NCBI GenBank assembly: GCA_024349245.1
Contig: JALDNG010000472.1
Span: forward strand, 62,001 to 126,000
Length of the DNA stretch: 64,000 bases
Reading direction: 5' to 3'
Source of the DNA: Neodontobutis hainanensis
Lineage: Eukaryota > Chordata > Actinopteri > Gobiiformes > Odontobutidae
Shown: positions 34,344 to 46,054 of the stretch, one piece after another
Layout of the letters: the number at the start of each line of letters is the position of its first letter
Position numbering within the stretch: position 1 is the first letter of the stretch
The notes under the pieces: generated by a model
The model's database searches: none
Told to the model about the DNA's origin: nothing
Seen by the model: only the letters and a program-made list of their open reading frames with translations
Position numbers and translations under genes: made by a program

Positions 34344-36110
34344 CTACAGTGTGTAGAAGTCCTTGCAAGTAAATGTGAAGTTGCACTTCACCTGGATTTC
34401 TGACTTGATGAGGTTTACCGAACATCTGTTCTTTGTGTCTGTCCAGCATCCTGTCATCAGTGAAAAGACCCTCTCCATGAAAGCTAATGCTGTCATGTTT
34501 GGTGTGTGTGTGTGCTTGAGGAAGGTGGCCCACTTCTCCACGGCTGGAGCTCCAGACTGCACGATGGCCTGTTGGTGTGGCAGAATGACACAATACTCAT
34601 CATATAGCACATCCATGTCCAACTTCTTGCTTAGCTGCAGGAACTCTACAGCTTCACAGAGAAAGGAGAAGTTGAATGGGCTCTTCTTTAGTGCCAGGCT
34701 AGCCACTTTCTTCTGGTAGTTGGAGTCTGAGAAGTCATAGCGCTGCTCGAGGTAGGTGAGAGAGGAATGGTAGAAGTTGCACATGTCCTCTCTGAGCACA
34801 GCTGCCTGTCTGTCTGGAATCTGCTGGAGGAGTACATCTGTCTGGGCCTCAAAGAAACCATCACTCTGTCGTTGCTGTAGCTTGGTTTTTAGGGTGAACA
34901 TCGTATCGTAGAGCTCACAGACAGTCCCATCTTCTCCAGCACCAGCACAGTGTCATGGAAAATCTTTAGCGCATTGCTGAGGAAGGACAAGTAAACCTCA
35001 AAAGAAGTAAGGAATGTCAATGATCCTGTGTGCTGGCACTGTTTACATTATCATAAATTATCTAATCCCTGTTTCATGTAATAATATTTAGATGAGAAAA
35101 AAAGTTGAGTGCAATTAAAATTAATTACCTGTAGAACAGGTACAGCAGAACAGCCCCCATAGTGTCTTTGGGCACTGGTCCTCTCCCAATGAGAGAAAGG
35201 ATAGGAGCCCAACTGTCATGAAGCCTCTTCACTGCAGGCCACAAGCTCAGCCATCTTGTGGGCACATGCCTAAGCAGGGACTGGTATTCTATCTCCACAA
35301 ATGTGTGAATTGACTTAAATACCTCAATGTGTTTGGCAGATGAGGAGAAGTTTTTAGTTAGCCGAATTGAAATTCTATGAATTGATGCAATTTAATTAAC
35401 AGGAATTGAATTCGGCCAACTGAAAAATGTAGATGTGATCTGTCACTTGAAAATGTTCATTTGGAGACCTGAATATTTTTTTACAGTGTACCAGTAGAAA
35501 AAGATGATTAGCTAACATTAGCTCACTAAAGTTAATAGCTAACACACAGATGTTACATCCATGAACATAACTTTAACATTACTTTGGTTGTTGCCTTTCG
35601 TTGCTCATTCAGTGGTCTTCGTAGGACTTTCAAGCAATCTTCGATGGAGGCAGTGGCAAGCACATCCGTGACAATGACTTTTGCCTTCGTTCGACCACAG
35701 GCCATCCTCTTGGCAATGTTCGAGTCCGGATAAATTGTTGGGGCTAGCTTTGTGCCACAATCTCCTGCTCGATATGATGTAGCGTGTTGGACAGTGTGAT
35801 ACACATTCGTCACCTCTGCAGCAGTCACTTTGTCAACTAGAAAGTCATTTTAAGTTCGGAGGAAAGCATCCATAGATTTGGATGTCTCTTTCTGCTGGAC
35901 ACGTTTCTTTGTGAGTCTCCATGAGTCTGTGTCGTTTGACATCGTATTCCCCTCCATGTCCGATTGAGAAAGACGTTTTGCAAAGGTCACAAAAAGCCCT
36001 CTTGGTATCCCCTCAACACCTTCCAGCCACAAATATTTATTTTCCCAGTCTTTCTGTACCCACACCTTCTCTTTTTAATTGATGATGGGAGTGCTTCAGA
36101 CTCCATTTTT
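34344..36110 (-). pseudogene. hAT transposase, fragmented
   Basis: N-terminal frame 36065-35850 (VWVQKDWENKYLWL, RGLFVTFAKRLSQSDMEG) is followed by 35828-35553 (TAAEVTNVYHTVQHATSYRA, LAPTIYPDSNIAKRMACGRT). After about 600 bp with no open frame, the C-terminal frame 34901-34344 includes KKSPFNFSFLCEAVEF and the hAT dimerisation block ALAFMERVFSLMTGCWTDTK. The C-terminal block and 8-bp TSD support the hAT assignment. The central catalytic Asp segments are missing or unreadable, so it is dead. Confidence 0.85.
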
Positions 36111-36417
36111 CGAATTGCAAAGCGCGCATCTAAAAGTTCACTGCCAGCGTGTCTGGTATGCACGTGCGTGCTCTGTCATGACAACAACGAAAGAGTTGAC
36201 AACAATGTAGTCAGCAGTTCAACTGAGGGGTGGTTGTGGCAAAAGCGTGCTGAACTGTCAAGTAATATTCGTTTGGCTGCTTGGGGCTCGATGGTATAGA
36301 GCGACCAACTTTTTTTTGGAGCAAATATTGATTATGCATGACATGGTCTCAAATTGCGGGACGCATGCATTTGGCTTCAAACGCTGTGCGCGCACAGGTG
36401 GTCACCATACTTAACCT

Positions 36418-36594
36418 TTGTTTTTGAGAGACCATTGAGCAGGCCGTTGCAGTAATCTAACACCTGGACAAGTCCAAGTGTCATCTACATAATTATGGTA
36501 GGATATGTCACAGCTGCCTATTAACTGGCCTAAAGGAAGCATGTAAAGATTGAATAATAAGGGTCCCAAGATAGACCCCTATGGGAGCCCAAAT
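36418..36594 (-). pseudogene. L2-like LINE: RT middle segment
   Basis: Minus-strand reading: IGVYLGTLI and LLFNLYMLPLGQLIGSCDI (about 36590-36520; the GPLLFxLYMLPLG block of L2 RT), then NYVDDT at about 36490 as a YADD-type catalytic box with Val. It joins 33417 across the hAT insertion. Confidence 0.75.
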
Positions 36595-36598
36595 GTCA

Positions 36599-37450
36599 AT
36601 TCAATTCAATTCACTTTATTAGCCATTTGCAGTATAAAACCACATTGGAAAAAAATGTACAAAGTACAATGTCAGACATATAAAAGACATAACATAAAAC
36701 AGACAAGCAAATGCCACATAAAAGCTCAAAAGCAAAATGCTGTAAAATAAAAACCACACATAAATATAAAGTGCCTAATTTAAAGTGCTTTGTTTAAAAT
36801 GATTACAGCTTGGGGAAAGAAACTGTTTAAATGGCGATCAGTAGAACATTTGATCGATCGATACCTTCTCCCTGAGGGAAGCATCTTAAAGAAGGTCCTT
36901 GCAGGATGGCCTGAGGCATCATTAACAAGTTTTAAAGCACGATTCAAGTCTAGCTTTATATGTAACCTCCAGGAGCGGCAAAGTGCAGCCAATGATCCTG
37001 CTGGCTGAGCAAACCACTTTGTTCAAAGACTTCTTTTCTTTCAAGGTGAGATTACCAAACCAAAAAGTAATACAGTTAGTTAAAGCACTCTCAATTACAC
37101 AATAGTAAAAATTTAAAAGAATCTTAGGTTTTCGAGTAAACTCTCGAAGCTTACGTAAAAAGAAGAGGCTCTGTCTCGCTTTCTTAGCAATGCTAGTCGT
37201 ATTTTAGCTCCATTTCAAGTCATGAGAAAGAATCACACCCAAGGATTTACATTTCTCAATAATCTGCACATCAGAATCATCGATGGTAATAGGCAACTCA
37301 TTCCTATTGTGACAAAAATCAATAACAAGTTCACACATTTTTGAAGTGTTCAGAAGCAAGTTGTTTTTTTTACTCCATTGAATAACATTCTCCACTTTTT
37401 TGCGATACTGAGATTCATCGTTTGAACTAATCAGCCCAATGATAGTTGTT
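36599..37450 (-). mobile_element. Rex1-like (CR1-group) LINE 3' fragment inserted in the L2-like LINE
   Basis: Minus-strand traces: YRKKVENVIQWSKKNNLLLN and TSKMCELVIDFCHNRNE (about 37400-37310), CKSLGVILSHDLKWS (37245-37204), then FFKMLPSGRRYRSIKCSTDR (about 36900-36840). These are the RT C-terminal and tail blocks of Rex1/CR1 elements. The 3' terminus is (AATTG)n at about 36599-36615. GTCA is repeated at 36595-36598 and 37451-37454. The 5' end is truncated after the RT core. Confidence 0.8.
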
Positions 37451-37454
37451 GTCA

Positions 37455-37860
37455 TTTGGTCTGATACACAAAGTACTTCCTGTCTTCAAGATAGGACTGA
37501 AACCATTTAAGAGCAGTTCCAGAGATACCTATCCATTCCTCTAATCTTTGTGACAGGATTTCATGGTCCACTGTATCAAACGCAGCACTCAAGTCCAACA
37601 GAACTAAGACAGAGACTTTACTCGCCTCAGTGTTCAGATGTCTTTTGTGACATTGATAGTATGTGATAGGCCTGAATCCAGACCGAAAAGTATTAAAGCA
37701 GTTGTTAAGTAATAGAAAGTCATTAAGTTGCTGATATACAACTTTTTCAATAACTTTCCGTAAAAATGTCAGGTTTGATATGGGCCGATAGTTGATGAGC
37801 ACTGTAGCATCAAGACTGCTCTTCTTTAGGAGAGGCTTAATGACAGCAGTTTTTAAGGCC
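37455..37860 (-). pseudogene. L2-like LINE: RT N-terminal segment
   Basis: Minus-strand frame 37802-37452 has NYRPISNLTFLRKVIEKVVY, then QLNDFLLLNNCFNTFRSGFR and VLLDLSAAFDTVDHEIL (about 37605-37555; catalytic Asp), followed by WFQSYLEDRKYFVYQ. This is canonical L2/Maui-type RT. The frame then runs into the Rex1-like insertion. Confidence 0.9.
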
Positions 37861-40510
37861 TTTTCGATTCAAATAAGAGACTATAATATATATACTATAT
37901 GAATTATTGACTATATCAGTGAGTAGTGGTAACAAACTCTATAGATTAAACAACGTGGCAGCAGGTAAAAAAAAAACTGTCTAACCATGTTTCAGTTAAA
38001 AACATAAAATCAAGCTTATACAAAGTTATGAAATTATTAAATAAATAGTATGAACAGGACCTGACTTTATCTTTTTGCAGGGGATTTGAATCAGATTTGT
38101 CTGATTAGACAATCTGTTATTCTCTTCTCCAATCTGCGACTTCTGACTGTAGCTATGGAGCTAGTGGTTTATTATGACAAGAAGTCAAAAGAGAGTTTGA
38201 CAAGAGGTGCTATGGAGAGGAGTGACCCCAGGTGTTGATTGAGGTGGTGGATCTGCTGTGAGTTCGGTGGAAGTGGTGCTCCTGGGTGGCATCAATGCTA
38301 TTATTGATATAGAAATTTCAAATGCATGTTAAAGACATAATTAAAATTGACTATAACACTTATTAGGAAATGTTGTTTGGCTTCACAAGAGGCATTTGTC
38401 ATAGCGTGGCAAGTATAGCCATACTAAACATATAACAACATAATCTATACGTTATGTGTTTTGTCCAAAAGTCTGGAACAAACATTGCAGGTTGAAAACC
38501 CTACAAGTGTTCATCTACAAGAGTTAGGCGACACCCCTCCTCAAAACTACAGTGTTCTTTTAATGTTTATGTTCCTCTTCACAGTATGCTGTTTCCTGCT
38601 GAGTCGGCTCTAAGCTGAGGAAAGATGCTCATAGTTATCAATAGTTACGGTAGCACTGTGTACTGTATATAAATTTATCCTTGGTAGATAATGGATGCAC
38701 TAGAGGGGGACATACATATACAGTTTGCCAACAAACTGTGCTTCAAAAGATACTTTGTTGCATTTTCATGCCGTAATGCTAATGCTTCTGAAAACCGCAG
38801 CAGCTCACTCCCAGTGGCACGCCGACTGCCTCCTGCCATCCTCCAGTTTATACGAGCACCAGCAACAATAGACAAAGTTTTTTTTTCCCTGTAGCCTCGG
38901 TGGAAAGAGGATAAAGAAAGTAAATCACAACAAAGCTCTCTTTAGCTTGTTCCAAACCACTGCAGAGCTACTTCCAATGTTTTCTTCTGTATTTTAGCAG
39001 CTCCACGAGTCACCCACCTCAATTAGTCTCCAACAGACTGCGTGACGAAGTGTAAAGCCACTTGTTTTGATCTTGCACAGTGGGACCGTGAGTGAAAAGG
39101 ATGACTTTGTGAAGCATTATGAGGCCAACAAAAACCTGAATGTGTCCTACAGGGATTTGCTACGGCCACACCTTAGATTAGCACTCTCCAGTTGTGTGTT
39201 TCAGCGGTTATTAAGTGTAGTTAGAAGGCACAGCGTGGACCTGGCACTCCAGCAGTAAAACCACCCATTTGAGCTGAGTTTTGTATTCTTTTGTTTCTGT
39301 GTTTTATGGCATTTTAAATTAAACGCTCCAGAGCAAAACAAAAGTAGTCAGATACTGCTGTGAAGTTAAATGTGGCACAACACAATCACTAGCCAAAAAA
39401 TACTGCAACAAACTATTTGGTACAGGTAAGCCCTAAAATATATTTTTTTTCTAAACTATATTCTGCTACTAAACAATGATGTCATAGTTTATATTTTGTA
39501 TGTAAGACGTGTCAAACAGGGCCCTCTAACTGTTCTGTGTTGAATAAGCGAAGAAGAACAGTAACTGCTCTGAACTCTCAAAGAACGCCACAGAGAGGTT
39601 GCCATCTCTCTGAGAAATGTTAGAAATATTTGAGGATATATTAACCAATCACGGGGAGACTTTGTAATGCAACTGCCCATCTGTCATCACTGTGCCAGGA
39701 AAAGCCACTCTGCCTTTGGCTTCCACAGATAATCACCAAACCAGACTACAGTATTGATGTCACATGACTGAAAGGAGATGGCGAGAGAAACATTTACGTT
39801 TTTTTAGAGTTTAATACAGCATTAGCAAAACTTGTTATTAACATTGTGTTAGTTTGGAGTGTGGCAATTTGGAATATGTTGTTTAAAACATACATTTATA
39901 AGTTACCCTTTATCAAAGAGAGAGAAAAATGTATAAAAGTTTGACCGTTCATTCAGTATACATTTTTATTCTGTCAAATTACTTTTCAAAATATATTCTG
40001 AAGATTTAATTTTAAAAAAGAAATAATGATTTACATATACTCATTCCTTTATTAATGTTATCCCACAAATGAACCCCAACAATATTCAAACATCTTTGTT
40101 TTTCCTGCTTGTTTTATGTTTTAAGGTTTATGGAGTAAAAACTTTATAGAACAATGTCTGGGAGAGTTATAGATTAAGCGTTGAACATTTTGTATTATGT
40201 TATAAGAGACTATCTCTTTAAATGTCATAACAATTTAGAAACAATGTGTTTGTGTGGTCATAATAGCCTTATGACACGTTTTTGCAGTAAACTATATAAT
40301 TTACTATGCTCTTAAAAGTGTTTTCCGCCCTTGTTCATTTGACACTGACATCTATGCATTTATATGTTGCATGAAGGGCATTATTTACTGAAGATTTAGT
40401 TTAAAAAATATTAATGCCTGACAGTAAAAGGAGGCAGAAAGAATCACTATTACTCTTACAACTTACTCCCTCTTCATCATTTTGCATGAGCGGGCGGGTT
40501 ACTACCTGGG
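37861..40510. other. Unassigned sequence, mostly non-coding
   Basis: 37865-38120 may continue the LINE upstream region. A 63-codon frame at 39067-39258 (starts MILHSGTVSEKDDFVKHYEA) follows a pyrimidine-rich AG at 39080, but I recognise no family and no donor. No RNA gene seen. Confidence 0.4.
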
Positions 40511-40514
40511 TTAT

Positions 40515-40640
40515 CAAGACATTTATCAGAATTGATAAAGTCTCTTGGAATTAGACTTGAAAACTGAGTCCAGATGCTTTTACTTTAACAATTTTTTCAA
40601 GATGTCCTGGATAACTGAGAACCTTCACAGACCAGACATT
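40515..40640. mobile_element. Penelope-like terminal fragment
   Basis: GAGTCCAGATGCTTTTACTT and CAAGATGTCCTGGATAACTG match the ends of the Penelope-like copy at 60.2-60.6 kb. Confidence 0.75.
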
Positions 40641-42345
40641 TAGGTGCTAAAAAGGAAGGACAGTGTTCTTTATTTACATCTTTTGACATTTCAGAAATGA
40701 CTGGCTTGGAGACTGTGGATGCATTGCTTGCATTAGAAAAAGGTGCATTTACCCTGCTTCTCCTCCATAATCTCCATGTTGACCCTACAGTGACATGCAA
40801 AAACACATTACAAATGGAGCGCTCTCACCCGGTTTGCGCCTGCTGTTGTTCCTGTTGTTTAGGAAGCCACAGCTGGGGTTTTCAAACTATTTATTACTAT
40901 TTATATTTATTATTGAATGAACGAAAGAATGAATGAATGGATTTATTCAGGAAGTTCTTCTGACTAACAGACTGTGAACGAGTTAATATGAGGCTCACCT
41001 GGTAGAGTGCACTCTAATCACCTTTTCTTTCAAATAAAGGTAAAAGAAATGAACTGATTGATGTTTATTGCATATTTGTGTTTCCTCATGCATAAATTTT
41101 GTTTACTCTTTAGGTAACTGCTATGGATGTGCTCAAATCCCTTTCGTCCAATTAGTGTGCTCTGCATCCACTAACAGAACGCCTCACGCTTGCACTGCAT
41201 GTCTGTGCTATACATAAATGAATGCATATGTGTGGTTATGGAGGAGAAAGAAAATGTATGCACAGGAGACTGAGTAAAGCTGGCCTTGAGTCTGAGCAAC
41301 GACACAAGGTGTTATCTGTGGAGGACAGGCAGCACAGAGGCTGGAGCGGGGCCACAGTGTTCAAACCTCACACTCCCCGGGTTTGAAGTCAGACATTTGT
41401 ATTCTATCTGATGACGTCAGGACATCATTTCAATATTTCAGAAGTTTCAGTCACTGCAAGAATGTATAAAATTACTCCAGGTTACATAATGAAAAAAATG
41501 TGTTGTGTGGCTTGTATTTTTGTATGAATGCATTTTCCACATTGTTTTATGTGACGGTGCCATTCACACCCCTCCCCCCCTAACAACAGCATAGCAACCT
41601 TTTCTGCTTTTTTTTTTTTTTTTTTAAATCAAAAAAGATAAACCTTCAGCTATTTCTCACTCCAAAATACCAAGTCTTGAGTATTTCAAAACTGTACTGT
41701 CACTTTACGCACAGCTGCACAACACACCACAACAAAGAACTGTGGAAATATGCTATTTATCTATCCAACATGACCTTATACTGTTAATCAGATATTAGCA
41801 AAATATGGGTTTTATCTATCCAAGTCAAACATACTGAATGAAGGAATGAAGCCCTACAGCTGTGGGAAGAGTAAATAAAAAAAGTATATTAGCCTACACT
41901 ACTCTACACCTAACTGGTTTTATAACTCCACAAATGTACAAGGTTAGTGTGCAGTGGATATATGACTTTGATTATTCTCTCCAAGTACTCCAGCCAAAAA
42001 AATGCATGTGTAGGTAAACTGGTGACTCTACTTAAATAACTCTAACTCTAAATAAAATAACAGGTTAACAGGAATAAGTAAAATAAGATGAAAGAATAGG
42101 CACAGCTAAGTCAGTTATAAGAAAAAAATGAAAACAGTCTGTTTAGATAGTGCTTTAAAAAGTAACTGTTCCAGCTTTAATGTCGAAACCTAAAGCACAT
42201 ATGGGCCTCCATACTCCATAGTGGTGGGGAAAATTCTTCTGATATTAATATTTGTTCCAATAAAGAATATGAAGAAAAGTTATCATATGATGATTTTCTC
42301 ATCTAATTGTACACCCAGTTCCACTTTTTTGTTTAAAGCTTTTAT
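40641..42345. other. Unassigned sequence
   Basis: Short simple repeats (GAAT-rich near 40915, poly-T at 41611-41625). No coding domain recognised. Confidence 0.45.
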
Positions 42346-42361
42346 TTGACAATCTCCTCTA

Positions 42362-42655
42362 GTGTGTGCCTCAGAAGAAGGGTATTATCCTTTTGTGCAA
42401 AAAGGAAGCTCAAGTGCAGCTGTAATTTATGCCCCTGATGCAGCGGAGATTAAAGTGTCAGTATCTGGAGATCTGGTTGTGATAGAAATAAAAATGAACC
42501 ACTTAAACAAGCTAACTTTTCAGCGCCTTCAGGAAACTAGCCTTGACCCCAAGAGCTGCTCTAAATTTGTTTTTAATGCTTTTGAAAATGTTCCACAAAC
42601 TCCAGATTGCATTTTCATAGGAGGATTATATTTGAAGCATATATGTTTAGTGTAG
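42362..42655 (+). other. Unrecognised 97-codon open frame
   Basis: The frame opens directly after TTGACAATCTCCTCTAG, which looks like a splice acceptor. It encodes a mixed-composition segment including SAAVIYAPDAAEIKVSVSG and ENVPQTPDCIFIGG. I do not recognise a domain. It could be a decayed exon, or part of the LINE remnant that starts about 70 bp downstream on the same strand. Confidence 0.35.
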
Positions 42656-42734
42656 ATCAGTACAGCCACAGCACTGACACAAATGATAGATGATTGACTT
42701 AAGCATATAAATCAGAATTATATAGTAGGAGGAG

Positions 42735-43395
42735 TAATGCTCGATTTCTTTGCTGCTTTTGATATTATTAATTATTAGTATAATTATGGTTTTGAGTTGT
42801 CATCATTACAGTGGTTACAGAATTACTTAACAAATAGAACTCAAACTGTCTTTTTTAACGGTTGTTATTATGCTGTCAGTGCGAAGGCCTGTGAAGTGTA
42901 TTTTTACTAATGCTCTATATTTTTCTTCTGGGTAAAGTTAAGGCAGTAATGTATGCTAATGATACAATGTTGTATGCATCTGCATTATCAATTGATGAGT
43001 TGAATGTAGTGTTAAATAAGGAGCTGAAATCTGTAGTGGAATGGGTCAAACAGAATCAGATGGTGTTGAATGCAGCTAAGACATTTACTTTGTAAGAATC
43101 CTGAGTTTAACCTAATTGATGAGAAGGAGTGTGTGAGTGTGTAAGACAAGTGCAGGAAACCAAACTGGTTGTAGATGATAAACTTACATGGAAAAAGCAT
43201 GTTAATAACATTTTGATCAAACAATAGTTTCCCTCAAAAGAAGTGTACCTTTTTTAAACCAATGTGCACTCAAGCAGGTCACACGTTATTATTATCAAAT
43301 TTAAATTACTGTATTGTAGTTTGGTCGAATGCAAATAATGCAGAAGATTCAGAACAGGGCAGCACGGTTAGTATTAAAAAGGAATTGTGTGTAGG
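42735..43395 (+). pseudogene. L2-like LINE RT fragment
   Basis: Translation shows MLDFFAAFDIIN (about 42738; catalytic Asp), SSLQWLQNYLTNRTQTVFFN (42800-42860), VKAVMYANDTMLYASALS (42940-42992; YADD-type box as YAND) and VEWVKQNQMVLNAAKT (43040-43085), then a weaker KLTWKKHVNNILIK (43182). The Pro-Gln-Gly block is lost. Stops and frameshifts throughout. Confidence 0.82.
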
Positions 43396-44065
43396 TTGTT
43401 TCTGCAGATAAATGAATTTCGAGACAATATTAAAAGTTATAAAAGTTTTACTGGTAGACTGAATATAAGAACTTGTACCTGAAGTCTGTTTCTAGACAGT
43501 TCCTAGAAAAGACTGAATGTGCACAACTTATACAATAGTTTATACACGCCAGCGTATATACTCCTGATTGGACGCAACTATAGAGGAGATCTTTGGTATG
43601 TCAGCCCAACAAGTACATTGTGAGGTGCGGCAGCCCCTACTGTTGCTCACTCCAATCTTCTGCGGTTGTCATGGTAAGTTATCTTAGTTATTTCAGGGTC
43701 ATCAGGAGTGATTGAGCCGCCCATGACTATCACTCTACAGACATTGTTCTGTGTTTCACAATGTCGCACGCAAAGAACAGGATATGATGTACTGAAACAT
43801 GTATATATTAAAAATGTTAATCATGTATGCAATGGCAGAGATGTGTCCTTCTGTGACTTTATTATTGCATGTGTGAAGGCAGCTAAACTTCATAAAGGTG
43901 AACATAGAATAAAATATACAATAGAATTATAAAGCTTAAGTGAGAGAAATGCATAAAGATTTAAAATGTTAAAATGGTTTTTCACAAAAAATTGTGAAAG
44001 ATTGGCTACTATATTCATTCAATAATTTTATTAGAAATGTTTTGGAAATGAAGAATCCATTCATA
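43396..44065. other. Unassigned sequence
   Basis: No recognised repeat. The region at 43540-43690 ends with CATGGTAAGTTAT, which resembles a splice donor, but no coding context supports a gene. Confidence 0.4.
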
Positions 44066-44068
44066 ATA

Positions 44069-44395
44069 TATACTGAACAAAACTTTTAATACAACACTTT
44101 TGTTTTTGCCCCCATTTTTTATTGGCTTAAAGCAAAGAGCTCAGACTTTTTGTATGTACATAAAAGGCCTATTTCTCTCAAATATTGTTCACGTTAGTGA
44201 GTACTTCTCCTTTGCCGAGATAATCCATCCACCTCACAGGTGTGGCATATCAAGAAGTTGATTATAGAGCATGATTATTGCCTTTGGCTGGCCACAATAA
44301 AAGGCCACTAGAACATGTCCAGTTTCGCTGCATTGAGTCAGTATCTGGTGTGCCCACAATTTGCCTCACACAGTACAACACAGCTCCTTCATATA
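44069..44395 (-). mobile_element. Tc1-like terminal region (family 5)
   Basis: It starts TATACTGAACAAAACTTTTAA and contains ACAACACTTTTGTTTTTGCC and CACCTCACAGGTGTGGCATA, all typical of a very common fish Tc1-like terminus. No transposase; junction with the family 4 element is near 44396. Confidence 0.7.
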
Positions 44396-44985
44396 TAGTG
44401 TTAATCAAGTTTTTCAAGGGTTTTCTTTGCAACCTGAACAATTTTTCTCACAATTGTGGCTGAAATGTTTGTTGGTCTACCTGACCTTTTCATTTTCCAC
44501 TTCCTAATTAGAGTTTGAACACTGCTGTTCAACATTCTCAATTCCTTAAATATCTTTGTATATCCCTTTTCTGTTCTATACACTTCAATTACCTTTTTTC
44601 TTCACAGATTCTTTGACAGTGTTTTCCCATCACTCAGAATACAGAATCGTCGTGCATCAAAAGAAAGATGTAAGGATCTGTCAGGAGCCCAGAAACTCAC
44701 TGACCTTCACCACACACTGATTACAAGCAAACAGATCACAGGGGAGGATGGTTACCTTTAGTAGCCATTCAAACCCATTTGTGTCAACTTGAGTACATGT
44801 TATCAGGACAAAATCACCAGGGTATGTCAAATTTTGATCAGGGTCATTAGTTTCTATTGTCATTATGATTTGAAAAGAGTAAACACAGTTGTTTAACAAT
44901 AAATTTCTTCACCCAACCACTAGCTATGAGTGAAAAATAGGGTTTTGTGTTATTCATATTCTCTGAAAAATGGCCCAACATAATT
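44396..44985 (-). mobile_element. Tc1-like element 5' part (family 4, copy B)
   Basis: It is similar to 32397-32995. Minus-strand frame 44583-44401 encodes the Tc1 helix-turn-helix: ELRMLNSSVQTLIRKWKMK and GRPTNISATIVRKIVQ. The catalytic half is absent, as in copy A. Confidence 0.82.
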
Positions 44986-44989
44986 GGAT

Positions 44990-45620
44990 TCTTAAAATAA
45001 ACTGTTAATTTTCAGAATTTATTTTCTTCCTTGATTCTCCCTTGTTCATGTTTGTTCGTTTTCTTTAGTAAACTTTTATTGTATTTTTGATGTTAAGCTA
45101 CTGGTTACCAATAACGCTAATCCTGCCCAGCAGTAATTGACACAGGCGTTCCCAATCAGTGGCAGTGTAAAAGTGTAATAGGCTGTAGCTTATAAAAGGA
45201 ACAGAAGAGGGGAAAGGAACAACAAGGGCACAAGGAAAAAAGCACAGCAGCACCGAAGCGGCACAGTACAGATGTGCTCCGAGGGCGAGCCGCAATCCAG
45301 GTGAGAACAGACGAGGGAGAATGGCCGTCAAGGTGTCAAGACAGTGTGGCCTTCCCACTAAGGCACATTAGACATCCAGGCCGTGTAAATACCAGCACAC
45401 AAGGGGTGGGAACTGCTTTGGGTGAACAGTCATACTGTCACTGGCAGCCTGTTCTTCTCTCACAAGCACAGCATGCGACGGTGTGAGTCAAGACTGCGGA
45501 GGAAGCAATACAGTGAAAAGAAAGCTGTGGGACATAGAGCCGCCGGCCATGGACCCTGATTTAAGCTGTACTTTTAGCCGTGCTATTTTTTTTATTTTAT
45601 ATATATTTTTTAAAGGATTA
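44990..45620. other. Unassigned, possibly LTR-like
   Basis: CCAATCAGTG at about 45153 and TTATAAAAGGAACAG at about 45190 resemble a promoter of LTR or host type. No matching termini or TSD found. Confidence 0.35.
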
Positions 45621-46054
45621 GCATCTTATACACTCGAAGCTGTGGCCAGAAAGTCTCCGGTGCCTGTTGTGGCGGCAACCCCCAAACCAATGCTGTCGAG
45701 CTGAAGAAGGAGACCTACCGAGCCTGGTTGGTTCGTGGGCACCTGAGAAAGCTGATCTATTTAAAACTCGGGTCTGGGAGGAGTTCGGTGAGGCCATGGA
45801 AAAGGACTATCGGTCGGCCTCGTAGAAATTCTAGCAAACCGTCCAGCGACTCAAGAGGGAGAAGCAGTGCCCTGCCAACACTGTTTACAGTGGAGGTGTT
45901 AATCTTCTGACTTCAACTGGGGACATTGTTGGACAGTGGAAGGAATTCTTCGAGGATCTCCTAAACCCCACAGACATGTCTTCCACTGAGGAAGCAGAGG
46001 CCGAAGGCTCAGAGGTGGACTCATCCATCACCCAAGCGTAAGTCACTGAGGTAG

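Larger units (their letters stand above)
33418..36409 (-). mobile_element. hAT transposon (2992 bp) with perfect 8-bp TSD
   Basis: The termini are TAGGGTGACCAC and GTGGTCACCATA, inverted repeats with one mismatch in 12. CTTAACCT is duplicated at 33410-33417 and 36410-36417. It carries broken transposase frames on the minus strand. It lies inside an L2-like LINE and was therefore inserted after it. Confidence 0.95.

Noticed and set aside
39067..39258. Possible host exon
   Set aside because: Short, no recognised domain, no clear splice donor. Kept only as a note in the unassigned region.
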